Below, piece after piece: positions 50,264 through 58,075 of a stretch of DNA of 64,000 bases. The stretch's first letter is position 1. Each line of letters begins with the position of its first letter. A program made the position numbers and the translations under genes. The notes below the pieces were generated by a model. That model did not search any database. It worked only from the letters and a program-made list of their open reading frames with translations, and was not told the origin of the DNA. The stretch is from Kiloniellaceae bacterium (lineage in GTDB: Bacteria > Pseudomonadota > Alphaproteobacteria > Kiloniellales > J153): the NCBI GenBank assembly GCA_021776135.1, contig JAJFGL010000002.1, positions 124,001 through 188,000 on the forward strand, given 5' to 3'.

Positions 50264-50527
50264 GGTGGCAGGCTATAGCAGACCGGGACGGCCAGAAAAA
50301 GGAACGGCGGCCGCCAGGTTTACCCTGGCCGCCGCCATAAGTTCCCAGCCAATTTGGGGGGCAATGCATCGAGACGGGCTGGACGCCTCTTCAGAGAGGG
50401 GAAGTCTCCGTGATTGAGACAATGGCCGGCCTTTGTGGTCCAACTTGGCCGCAATTAAGGCGTTAATGTGAATTTCGCCGGTTCCCAATTGCGCGCGGGA
50501 CACGGGGCGAAGATGAAATCCGCCGTG
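50264..50527. other. Gap between parE and ccmA with a hairpin
   Basis: The 264-bp gap has no convincing gene. It must contain the ccm promoter. A strong hairpin is near its left end (see the 50308-50336 entry). Confidence 0.5.
50292..50336 (-). terminator. Probable terminator after parDE
   Basis: On the minus strand a GC-rich stem-loop (GGCGGCGGCCAGG / CCTGGCGGCCGCC, 12 of 13 pairs, loop GTAAA, about 50306-50336) is followed after five bases by TTTTT at about 50296-50300. It lies 190 bp past the parE stop and 30 bp before ccmA, so it could insulate ccmA from upstream transcripts. Confidence 0.5.
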
Positions 50528-50827
50528 CTATTCACTTTGATCGAAAGCTGCGGCGGTATCTTGCTGGCCTAAAATACGCACGATAAGAACGTGCTTGGGT
50601 TCAATCCGAAAATAGATCGAATGCGAAGCGTACATGCTACGTCTGTAGCCGCCACGGATATGGTCAACCGCAGTGTAAAGCTTGGGTTGCTTGGCTATCT
50701 CATCAAAACGCCGCTTCATGCCGTTTTGATATTTCAGCGCTTGATCGAGGCCAAATCGATTAATCCCTAAATCGAAGATGTTTTCAAAATCATGACCTGC
50801 GGCTTTGCTTAGCTCATATCTGGCCAT
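50528..50827 (-). CDS. parE: ParE/RelE-type toxin
   Basis: A 99-residue toxin of the ParE family: YELSKAAGHDFENIFDLGINRFGLDQALKYQ at the start, LYTAVDHIRGGYRRSMYASHSIYFRIEPKHVLIVRILGQQD at the end (the usual R-x-Y-x-H-x-I-x-Y pattern). ParE toxins inhibit gyrase; RelE-like members cleave mRNA, and sequence alone favours ParE. Its start overlaps the antitoxin gene by 14 bases. Confidence 0.9.
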   Translation of the reverse strand: MARYELSKAAGHDFENIFDLGINRFGLDQALKYQNGMKRRFDEIAKQPKLYTAVDHIRGGYRRSMYASHSIYFRIEPKHVLIVRILGQQDTAAAFDQSE

Positions 50828-51071
50828 TTCTTTGTTTTCGTTCGATCACCGCTCTCATAATCTCGTCAGGTGTCCGCTCGCTGAGGCCGCTTTTCTCGCC
50901 TTCGATGAGTGCGGTGCGTATGGCCTCAATCCCGGCGCGTTCAGATTTGCGTTGCTGGCGAATTAGGTCATTCACGAGCTCGCTATTGCTCTTATATTCG
51001 CCCTCGATCTCGATCTTCTGCCTGAGCCAAACGGCATTGGGCCCGGTAAACGTAATGCTCTGTCTCGGCAC
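50814..51071 (-). CDS. parD: ParD-type antitoxin
   Basis: An 85-residue antitoxin starting at GTG 51071 with a GGAGG ribosome-binding site. The N-terminal ITFTGPNAVWLRQKIEIEGEYKSNSELVNDLIRQQRKSE is a ribbon-helix-helix of the ParD/CC2985 family, and the C-terminal part would wrap ParE. A perfect 14-bp inverted repeat upstream is the likely autoregulatory operator. Confidence 0.9.
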   Translation of the reverse strand: MPRQSITFTGPNAVWLRQKIEIEGEYKSNSELVNDLIRQQRKSERAGIEAIRTALIEGEKSGLSERTPDEIMRAVIERKQRNGQI

Positions 51072-51088
51072 GCTTTGGCCCTCCAGAT

Positions 51089-51124
51089 GTGCTTATTTGG
51101 TGTTATAATGCACCAAATAAGCAC
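51089..51124 (-). promoter_or_regulatory. parDE operator-promoter
   Basis: A perfect 14-bp inverted repeat (GTGCTTATTTGGTG at 51089-51102 and its complement at 51111-51124) has an 8-base AT spacer. On the minus strand a -35-like TTGCGA is followed after 18 bases by CATTAT within the spacer, so ParD binding would cover the -10. A further partial half-site (TTTGG..CCAAA) lies at about 51143-51157. Confidence 0.75.
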
Positions 51125-51202
51125 CAATTCGCAAGCTATATTTGGTAAAACCCCAAATGTGAAGCTTTTGCCACGCCAAGCGGGCCCTGCGACATCCGGC
51201 TC

Positions 51203-52462
51203 TCACGCGTAGCTTCGGGCGTCCTCGATGACCTTGCCGTCGTTGGCCAGGGCGCCCAGGGGGTGCAGCTCGACCCTGCCCTTCAGCTTGGTCACGTCGT
51301 GCAGGGTATGGGCGATGGCGGTGGCCAGGTCCTCTTCTTGCGACAGGGCTTTATGCGGCCCGGATTCGCAGTGCAGGGTCATGGTGTCGCTCTCGCCCGC
51401 GCGGGCCACCGTCAGGCGCAACTTGGCGATTTCCGGGTGGCGCTTGCCTATGGCGGCGATTTGGGCCGGGTGGACGAACATGCCCTTGATCTTGGTGGTT
51501 TGATCGGCCCGCCCCAGCCAGCCCTTGAGCCGGGCATTGGTGCGCCCGCAGGGGCTGAGGCCCGGCACCAGGGCGGAAAGATCGCCGGTGGCGAAGCGGA
51601 TCAGGGGCGCTTCGCGCTTGAAGGCCGTGACGGCGACTTCGCCAACTTCGCCTTCGGGTAGCGGGTCGCCGGTGCCGGGGCGCAGGATTTCCACGATCAG
51701 GTTCTCGTTGACGATCAGGCCCTGATCGGCCCCCGATTCGTAGGCGATGACGCCTAGATCGCCGGTCGCGTAGGCCTGCAGGACCGCGACCCCGCGCTCG
51801 GCATACTCGGCGCGCAAGGAGGGGAAAAGCGCGCCGCCGGAAACCAGCGCCTTGGTGATGCTGGAGCAATCGATATCGAGCTCCGCGCCCTTGTCGAGCA
51901 GGACCTTGAGATAGTCCGGGGTGCCGCAATAGCCGCCGGGTTTGAACTGCGCGATTGTCTGGACCTGGGTTTCGGTATTGCCGGTCCCGGCCGCCACCAC
52001 GGCGCAGCCCAGGGCGCGCAAGCCGCCGTCCAGAATCCAACCGCCCGGCGTCAAGTGATAGGAAAAGCAGTTGTGGGCGATCTCGCCGCGCCGGAACCCG
52101 GCGGCGAACAAGGCGCGCGCGCAAGCCCAGTAATCGGCGCGCGGCGCCTCCAATTCGTAGATCGGCCCGGGCGAGGCGAAAACCCGCGCCGCCGCGCTGG
52201 GGGCAAGGGCATTGAAACCGCCGAAGGGCGGGGAGGTTTCTTGCAGGGCGGTCAGGTCCGACTTGCGGGTGACCGGCAGCTTGGCCAGGGCCTCGCGGCT
52301 GTTCACCGCCTCCGCCTCGACCCCGGACAATAGGTGCGTATAGGCGGGGGCCTTGGCCTGGGCCTGGGCGATGAGGTCCGGTAAGGCGTTCAGGAGTGCG
52401 GCTTCGCGCAACTCCGGGCCGCGGGTTTCCAGATCGTCGAAATGATCTTGGGGGCGGGTCAC
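51203..52462 (-). CDS. PaaK-like AMP-dependent acyl-CoA ligase of the liv operon
   Basis: A 419-residue adenylate-forming enzyme of the phenylacetate-CoA ligase type. HNCFSYHLTPGGWILDGGLRALGCAVVAAGTGNTETQV, LVSGGALFPSLRAEYAERG, YATGDLGVIAYES and EAPLIRFATGDLSALVPG are the recurring segments; the C-terminal RLKGWLGRADQTTKIKGMFVHPAQI carries the conserved Lys-loop. The canonical SGSTG loop of PaaK is not clear (ASPGPIYELEAPR at its place). It is the last gene of the acyl-CoA synthetase/liv operon and overlaps livF by 4 bases, so it likely activates the imported compound. Confidence 0.85.
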   Translation of the reverse strand: MTRPQDHFDDLETRGPELREAALLNALPDLIAQAQAKAPAYTHLLSGVEAEAVNSREALAKLPVTRKSDLTALQETSPPFGGFNALAPSAAARVFASPGPIYELEAPRADYWACARALFAAGFRRGEIAHNCFSYHLTPGGWILDGGLRALGCAVVAAGTGNTETQVQTIAQFKPGGYCGTPDYLKVLLDKGAELDIDCSSITKALVSGGALFPSLRAEYAERGVAVLQAYATGDLGVIAYESGADQGLIVNENLIVEILRPGTGDPLPEGEVGEVAVTAFKREAPLIRFATGDLSALVPGLSPCGRTNARLKGWLGRADQTTKIKGMFVHPAQIAAIGKRHPEIAKLRLTVARAGESDTMTLHCESGPHKALSQEEDLATAIAHTLHDVTKLKGRVELHPLGALANDGKVIEDARSYA

Positions 52463-53313
52463 GCCAGCCAGCGTTTGCGCCGCTTATAGTGCTTCACGTC
52501 GCGGTAGCTGCGCCGCCCGCCGGCCGAGAGGCCGAGATAGAATTCCTTGATGTCCTCGTTCTCGCGCAGGGTCTCGGCCTCGCCGTCCAGCACCACCCGG
52601 CCGTTCTCCAGGATGTAGCCGTACTTGGCGTAACGCAGGGCGACATTGGTGTTCTGTTCGGCCAGGAGGAAGGACACGCCCTCCTTTTCGTTCAGGCGCT
52701 TGACCGTCTCGAATATGGTTTCGACCAATTGCGGCGCCAGGCCCATGGAAGGCTCGTCCAGGAGGATCATCTTGGGCCGGCTCATAAGTGCCCGGCCGAT
52801 GGCGCACATCTGCTGCTCGCCGCCGGAGGTATAGCCGGCTAGAGACGTGCGCCGTTCCTTCAGGCGCGGGAAATAATCGTAGACCTTCTCCAGATCCCGC
52901 TTGATCGATGCCCGGGCGCCGCCGCGTGTGTAGGCGCCGGTCAGCAGGTTTTCCTCGATGGTCAGGTGTTCGAAACAATGGCGCCCCTCCATGACCTGGA
53001 TGACGCCGCGCTTGACCAGTTCGTTCGGGGTCATGGCGTCCACGGCCGTGCCCTCGAATTCGATCGAGCCCTTGGTGATATCGCCGCGCTCGGCGCGCAG
53101 CAGATTCGATATTGCCTTGAGGGTCGTGGTCTTGCCGGCCCCGTTGGCCCCGAGGAGGGCGACGATGCCCCCCTCGGGAACCTCGAGGGAAACCCCTTTG
53201 AGAACCAAGATCACATGGTCGTAAATGACCTCGATATTATTGACCCGAAGGATCGGCGGCCGGGTATCTCCGACCGCCGCCGCGTCGCGGTTCAAGGTCG
53301 CGGCTTCACTCAC
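52459..53313 (-). CDS. livF: Branched-chain-type ABC transporter ATP-binding protein LivF
   Basis: A 284-residue ABC ATPase: Walker A GANGAGKTTTLKAIS near residue 53, signature TSGGEQQMCAIGRALMSRP, Walker B MILLDEPSMGLAPQLVETIF. This GGEQQM signature and the LAPxxV pattern are diagnostic of LivF. N- and C-terminal extensions (about 20 residues each) are longer than in E. coli. Its ligand need not be a branched-chain amino acid. Confidence 0.93.
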   Translation of the reverse strand: MSEAATLNRDAAAVGDTRPPILRVNNIEVIYDHVILVLKGVSLEVPEGGIVALLGANGAGKTTTLKAISNLLRAERGDITKGSIEFEGTAVDAMTPNELVKRGVIQVMEGRHCFEHLTIEENLLTGAYTRGGARASIKRDLEKVYDYFPRLKERRTSLAGYTSGGEQQMCAIGRALMSRPKMILLDEPSMGLAPQLVETIFETVKRLNEKEGVSFLLAEQNTNVALRYAKYGYILENGRVVLDGEAETLRENEDIKEFYLGLSAGGRRSYRDVKHYKRRKRWLA

Positions 53314-53361
53314 TCGCTTCGATCCTTTTCCTTCGTGCGGTCCCGTTTCTTATCCGGTCCC

Positions 53362-54681
53362 TTAGTTGCAGGTCCGGGGGGTGATTTTGTTTTCCGCCGC
53401 GTAGGCCGCCGCCGCTTTTTCGACCAGCGGGCGCACCACGGCGCGGTTGGTTGGGATCCAGTCGCTGACGACGCTCCACTTGGCGCCGTCCCACTGCTGG
53501 ATCGCGATCGGCCCGCCGGTCTCGTGATCGACGCAAGAGACCTTCACCGGCAGGGTGAAGCCTTCCATGCCCAATTCCTTCAGGCGCGCGGCGGTGAGAT
53601 CCAGGTTCTCCAGACCCCAGCGAACCTGCTTGCCGGTCATGGCCTTGTCGCCGAACTTGCCCATGGCGGTGCGCACCGCCTCGGTCCCGAACATGGCATT
53701 CACGACGGCGCGGTTATACAACACCTCGCCGATGTTGTTGCCCTTGGCCTTGGCCTCGTCGCCGTCATAGACGTACTTGACGATATCCTTATGGACTTGA
53801 TAGCCGTCGCCCGGAGCATGGAAGGTCGCCGACTTGTAGCCGATGGAGCCCTTGCCCGCCGGCACCACGTCCGCGTCCGAACCGGACCACCAGTTGCCGA
53901 CGAAGTGGTCCATCTTGAAGTTGATGGCCGCCGCTTCCTTGATCGCCACCTGATTCATCACGCCCCAGCCGGACATGAAGACCCAATCCGGGCGCTTCTT
54001 GCGGACTTGCAGCCAGGTTGCTTTCTGTTCCTGACCGGGATGGTCGACCGCCAGCAGGGTTAGCTCGAAACCGTACTTCGCGGCCAAGGCTTCCAGGGTC
54101 GGGTTGGCTTCCTTGCCGTAGGCGCTGTTGTGATAGACGTGGGCGATCTTCAAGTCCTTGAGCTTGTCCATGCCGCCTTCTTGCAGACCGACATAGTTGA
54201 TGAAGGCCGAGGCCTGGCTCCAGTACGTGGTCGGGAAGTTGAACACCCACTCGAATACCCGGCCGTCGGCGGCCGCGGTGCGCCCGTAGCCCATGGAAAG
54301 TATCGGCACCTCATCCACCGCCGCCTTGGGGATCAACTGATAGGTGATGCCGGTGCTGTAGGGGTTGAACATGGTGGCGCCGGTCGAACCGCCGTTTTTC
54401 AGCTTCTCGTAGCACTCGACGCCGAGCTTGGTGTTGTACTCGGTCTCGCACTCCTCGAAGGTGACTTTGACGCCGTTGATGCCGCCGTCGCGCTTGTTGA
54501 GCAGGGTGTAGTAATCGCGAAAGCCATTGGCCACCGGAATACCGCTGGGCGCATAGGGCCCGGTGCGGTAGACGAGCATGGGAAAAAACTGGTCGCCGGC
54601 CGCCATGGCCGAGCTTGCCGCCACGGCGCCAAGGCCCGTGGCCCCGGCGATGCCGGCCAAAATCAGAGTTCTAATTTTCAT
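53362..54681 (-). CDS. LIV-type ABC transporter substrate-binding protein
   Basis: A 439-residue periplasmic binding protein with a signal peptide (MKIRTLILAGIAGATGLGAVAASSAMA). It is a type I fold binding protein (PF13458-like): YRTGPYAPSGIPVANGFRDYYTLLNKRDGGINGVKVTF, DEVPILSMGYGRTAAADGRVFEWVFNFPTTYW, and GKEANPTLEALAAKYGFELTLLAVDHPGQEQKATWLQVRKKRPDWVFMSGWGVMNQ. The family's ligands include amino acids, amides and aromatic acids; the flanking acyl-CoA ligases favour a carboxylic acid. Confidence 0.92.
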   Translation of the reverse strand: MKIRTLILAGIAGATGLGAVAASSAMAAGDQFFPMLVYRTGPYAPSGIPVANGFRDYYTLLNKRDGGINGVKVTFEECETEYNTKLGVECYEKLKNGGSTGATMFNPYSTGITYQLIPKAAVDEVPILSMGYGRTAAADGRVFEWVFNFPTTYWSQASAFINYVGLQEGGMDKLKDLKIAHVYHNSAYGKEANPTLEALAAKYGFELTLLAVDHPGQEQKATWLQVRKKRPDWVFMSGWGVMNQVAIKEAAAINFKMDHFVGNWWSGSDADVVPAGKGSIGYKSATFHAPGDGYQVHKDIVKYVYDGDEAKAKGNNIGEVLYNRAVVNAMFGTEAVRTAMGKFGDKAMTGKQVRWGLENLDLTAARLKELGMEGFTLPVKVSCVDHETGGPIAIQQWDGAKWSVVSDWIPTNRAVVRPLVEKAAAAYAAENKITPRTCN

Positions 54682-54806
54682 CGTAACCTCCCTTATGAAG
54701 TATTGAACGTCGTTGAGTTTACTTAGCGTCTTGCGCGCCGCTTATGACGCATTTTTAGCACGGGGCCCAAAGAGCCCGCAAATCCGGGCCGGCCCGTATT
54801 TGACCA

Positions 54807-55880
54807 TCAATAGGGAAATGGCCACAAGCGCAGCTTTTCCTTGGTTATCTGCCACAGACGCGCCAGGCCCTTGGGCTCCACGATCAGGAAAAACACGATC
54901 AGGGAGCCGAACAGCATGATCTCAATGTGCTTTTGCAGATCGATGGCCATGTGGATGCCAAACATGGGCGGCGCGTTGGTCAGAATAATGGGGGTGACGG
55001 TAATGAAGGCGGCGCCCAGGAACGATCCCAGGATACTGCCCAGACCGCCGATGATGACCATGAACAGCACCAGGAACGACTGATTGATGTCGAAGGCTTC
55101 GGTCTCGGCGCTGCCGAGCCACAGAAAGACCACCATGGCCCCGGCGACGCCGCAGTAGAAGGAGCTGATGGTGAAGGCCAGCAACTTGGTCTGGACCGGC
55201 CGGATGCCGATGATTTCGGCGGCGATATCCATGTCGCGTATGGCCATCCAGGAACGCCCGACCCGGCCGCGAATCAAATTCTTGGCCGCCAGGGCCATCA
55301 CGACGACGATACTCAAGACCATGAGGTAGCGCACCTCGGCGCTGGCCCGCGGTCCGGTGACGAGGATACCGAACAATTCGCGCGGCGGCGCCGTTATGGA
55401 GCCTGAGGGGCTGTAGTTGACGAACCAGCCGACCTTGTTGAACAGCCAGGAGAGAAAAAACTGCGCCGCCAAGGTCGCCACCGCCAGGTAGAAGCCCTTG
55501 ATGCGCAGGGAGGGTATCCCGAAGATCAAGCCGACGAAGGCCGAACACAACCCGGCGAGCATGAAGACGATCAGGATATTGACCTCGGGAAAGCTCGTGG
55601 TCAGCTTATAGGTCATGTAGCCGCCGACCATCATGAAGGCGCCGGTGCCCAGGGATAGCTGGCCGCAATAGCCGGTCAGCAGGTTCAGGCCGATGGCCGC
55701 CAAGGCGTAAATCAAAAACGGGATCAACACCGCTTGCAGCATGTACTCGCTGGAAAACAGCGGCACCGAGAAAGCGACGGCGATAATGGCCGCCATGCAC
55801 CAGCGGTCCTGGAGGATCGGGAATACAGTCTGATCGGCGGTGTAGCTGGTCTTGAACTGGCCGGCCTCGCGATACAGCAT
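54807..55880 (-). CDS. livM: LIV-type ABC transporter permease LivM
   Basis: A 357-residue permease with about nine membrane helices. Characteristic pieces are LIYALAAIGLNLLTGYCGQLSLGTGAFMMVGGYMTY, FGIPSLRIKGFYLAVATLAAQFFLSW and a cytoplasmic loop GRSWMAIRDMDIAAEIIGIRPVQTKLLAFTISSFYCGVAGAM. It pairs with LivH, encoded 3 bp upstream. Confidence 0.95.
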   Translation of the reverse strand: MLYREAGQFKTSYTADQTVFPILQDRWCMAAIIAVAFSVPLFSSEYMLQAVLIPFLIYALAAIGLNLLTGYCGQLSLGTGAFMMVGGYMTYKLTTSFPEVNILIVFMLAGLCSAFVGLIFGIPSLRIKGFYLAVATLAAQFFLSWLFNKVGWFVNYSPSGSITAPPRELFGILVTGPRASAEVRYLMVLSIVVVMALAAKNLIRGRVGRSWMAIRDMDIAAEIIGIRPVQTKLLAFTISSFYCGVAGAMVVFLWLGSAETEAFDINQSFLVLFMVIIGGLGSILGSFLGAAFITVTPIILTNAPPMFGIHMAIDLQKHIEIMLFGSLIVFFLIVEPKGLARLWQITKEKLRLWPFPY

Positions 55881-55883
55881 TAC

Positions 55884-56813
55884 TCACACTCTCTCGATGA
55901 TTTTTTCGCCGAACAGGCCTTGGGGCCGGAACAGCAGGAACACCAGCGCCAACACATAGGCGAACCAGTTTTCGATCGCGCCGCCGACCAGGGGGCCCCA
56001 ATAAATCTCCGCTATCTTCTCACCGACCCCGATGATGAGGCCGCCGACGATGGCGCCGGGCACCGAGGTGAAGCCGCCCAGGATCAACACCGGCAGCGCT
56101 TTCAAGGCGATCAGGGACAGGCTGAACTGAACCCCGCTTTTCGCGCCCCACATGATGCCCGCGACCAGGCCCACGATTCCCGCGACCGCCCAGACGATGA
56201 CCCAGATGGTTTTCAGCGGAATACCGACCGATAGGGCTGCCTGATGATCGTCGGCGACCGCGCGCAGGGCCCGGCCGATGCGCGTGTAGTGGAAGAAAAC
56301 CGCCAGCACCGCGACCAGTATGGCGCCCGAGGCGGCGGCGAAGATGTCGAATTCGTTCAGCAGCACGCCGTAGATTTCGAAAGAGGCATCGGGAATGCCG
56401 ATATCCAGGGGCTTGACGTTACTGCCCCACACGGTTTCGCCCAGGCCCTGAAGCACGAAACTCAAACCGATGGTGGCCATGAACAGGACGATGCCTTCCT
56501 GGTTCACCAGGCGCCGCAACATCAGCCATTCGACCATATAGGCCAGCACCACCATGACGGCCACGGTCAGGACCAGCGCCAGCCAGATGGGAACCGAGTG
56601 TTCCATCAGGCCGACCAGGGTCAGGGCCGCGAACAGCACCATCACCCCTTGAGCGAAGTTGAAGACGCCGGAGGCCTTGAAGATGAGTACGAAGCCCAGG
56701 GCGACCAGGGAATACATGACCCCGGTCAAAAGCCCGACAATCACCACCTCGACGAAGAAAGCCGGCGAGTCCACCATGTCCAGAAATGGCGCGATGAAAA
56801 TGTCAAAGAGCAT
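55884..56813 (-). CDS. livH: LIV-type ABC transporter permease LivH
   Basis: A 309-residue permease with about eight membrane helices. MYSLVALGFVLIFKASGVFNFAQGVMVLFAALTLVGL near the N-terminus, FMATIGLSFVLQGLGETVWG, and GRALRAVADDHQAALSVGIPLKTIWVIVWAVAGIVGLVAGIMWG in the middle are diagnostic. It is the permease partner of LivM. A 455-bp repeat-filled gap separates it from livG upstream, although both are on the same strand. Confidence 0.95.
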   Translation of the reverse strand: MLFDIFIAPFLDMVDSPAFFVEVVIVGLLTGVMYSLVALGFVLIFKASGVFNFAQGVMVLFAALTLVGLMEHSVPIWLALVLTVAVMVVLAYMVEWLMLRRLVNQEGIVLFMATIGLSFVLQGLGETVWGSNVKPLDIGIPDASFEIYGVLLNEFDIFAAASGAILVAVLAVFFHYTRIGRALRAVADDHQAALSVGIPLKTIWVIVWAVAGIVGLVAGIMWGAKSGVQFSLSLIALKALPVLILGGFTSVPGAIVGGLIIGVGEKIAEIYWGPLVGGAIENWFAYVLALVFLLFRPQGLFGEKIIERV

Positions 56814-56867
56814 GACGAAGCGTCCCCTGATTCCGGTTCATCCGGCGCCCCATTCCGCCGTCATCCC

Positions 56868-56935
56868 GGACCCCGATCCGGGATCTTTGCTGAGAGCCGG
56901 ACTCCTTGCGGCCAGAAGATCCCGGATCGGGGTCC
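56868..56935. repeat. GGACCCCGATCCGGGATCT inverted repeat
   Basis: A perfect 19-bp inverted repeat (56868-56886 and 56917-56935) with a 30-base loop. Sequences of this kind (GTCATCCCGGACCCCGATCCGGGAT) are dispersed in many alphaproteobacterial genomes. The right arm overlaps the outer repeat that starts at 56933. Confidence 0.85.
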
Positions 56936-57226
56936 ACTGCTGTCCGGTTTAACTTAGCGGACCCGCCCGAAGGGGTTCCTGGCGCCGCGAGCCCCCCCAC
57001 CCCAACCCTCCCCCTCAAGGGGGGGAGGGAGAAAAAGACAGCGCTCTTCCACTTTCTCCCTCCCCCTTCGACGGGGGAGGGTTGGGGTGGGGGTGACAGC
57101 TTTGCCAAGTGTTCGCGGACCCCGAAGACACGCCGCTTTCCTGTCCATAACTTCGCGGGATGCTTGGGCGCGCGTGGAATCGATTCCTTGCCGGTTACCA
57201 ACGCAATTAAACCGGACAGCAGTGGA
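56933..57226. repeat. Outer 20-bp inverted repeat pair enclosing the palindrome pair
   Basis: TCCACTGCTGTCCGGTTTAA at 56933-56952 has an exact complement at 57207-57226. The arms enclose a 254-bp core that holds the large CCCTCCCC palindrome pair. The layout is that of a small mobile element of about 294 bp, but no target duplication is obvious. Confidence 0.8.
56992..57094. repeat. Head-to-head pair of CCCTCCCC palindromes
   Basis: Two copies of the palindrome seen at 25471-25508 stand in opposite orientation (about 56992-57034 and 57053-57094), each an inverted repeat in itself, and together forming a still larger one with an 18-base centre. On RNA this could fold into a very long GC hairpin. 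Confidence 0.85.
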
Positions 57227-57268
57227 TCGGGGTTCTGGATGACGGCTCTTGGCTCATGGGCGGGCGCT

Positions 57269-58063
57269 TTAATCATGGCTGACGCCCAGGTAAGCATCGA
57301 TGACCTCGTTGTTGGCGCGCACCGCGTCGGGGGTGCCGTCGGCGATCTTGCGGCCGTAATCCAGCACCACGACCCGGTCGGAGATATCCATGACCACGCC
57401 CATGTCGTGTTCGATCAGGGCGATGGTGGTGCCGAACTCGTCATTCACGTCCAGGACGAAGCGGCACATGTCCTCTTTTTCCTCGACGTTCATGCCCGCC
57501 ATGGGCTCGTCGAGGAGCAGCAGGTCGGGTTCCGCCGCCAGGGCGCGGCCCAGCTCGACCCGTTTTTGCAGGCCGTAGGGCAGGCGCCCGACCGGGGTTT
57601 TGCGGATCGCCTGGATTTCCAGGAAATCGATGATCTTCTCGCAAAACTCGCGGTTCTGGATTTCTTCCCTAAGCGCCGGGCCCCAGTAGAGCGCGTGCCA
57701 CAGGAAGTTGCGCTTCATCTTCAGCATCCGCCCGGTCATGATGTTGTCGAGGGTGCTCATGCCCTTGAACAGGGCGATGTTCTGAAAGGTGCGCGCGATG
57801 CCTTGGCTGGCCGCGTCGTGGGGGCGCATGCGTTTACGCTCGGTCCCCTTGAAGGCGATGGTGCCTTCCTGGGGGTGATAAAAGCCGTTGATGACATTGA
57901 GCATGGAGCTTTTCCCGGCGCCGTTGGGGCCGATGATCGCCAGGATTTCATGCTCCTTGATCTCGAAGCTGATGTCGTTGAGCGCCCGCACGCCGCCGAA
58001 GGACAGGGAAATGCCTTCGACCCGCAGCAGGGTTTCGCCGATTTTTCGTTTATATTCCGCCAT
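57269..58063 (-). CDS. livG: LIV-type ABC transporter ATP-binding protein LivG
   Basis: A 264-residue ABC ATPase: LLRVEGISLSFGGVRALNDISFEIKEHEILAIIGPNGAGKSSMLNVINGFYHP (Walker A near residue 41), ARTFQNIALFKGMSTLDNIMTG (Q-loop), LPYGLQKRVELGRALAAEPDLLLLDEPMAGMNVEEKEDM. The LPYG signature and AGMN segment are diagnostic of LivG. It lies 12 bp after the acyl-CoA synthetase gene. Confidence 0.94.
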   Translation of the reverse strand: MAEYKRKIGETLLRVEGISLSFGGVRALNDISFEIKEHEILAIIGPNGAGKSSMLNVINGFYHPQEGTIAFKGTERKRMRPHDAASQGIARTFQNIALFKGMSTLDNIMTGRMLKMKRNFLWHALYWGPALREEIQNREFCEKIIDFLEIQAIRKTPVGRLPYGLQKRVELGRALAAEPDLLLLDEPMAGMNVEEKEDMCRFVLDVNDEFGTTIALIEHDMGVVMDISDRVVVLDYGRKIADGTPDAVRANNEVIDAYLGVSHD

Positions 58064-58075
58064 GGCCGAACCGGC

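Larger units (their letters stand above)
56814..57268. other. Repeat island between livH and livG
   Basis: No gene is seen in these 455 bp. They are filled by three nested or adjacent inverted repeats, described separately (56868-56935, 56933-57226, 56992-57094). A transcript of livG reaching livH must pass through all of them, so the island may split the operon or require its own promoter for livHM. Confidence 0.75.

Noticed and set aside
50273-50503. A 76-codon minus-strand frame between parE and ccmA
   Set aside because: No family pattern and it includes the terminator-like hairpin; more likely non-coding.
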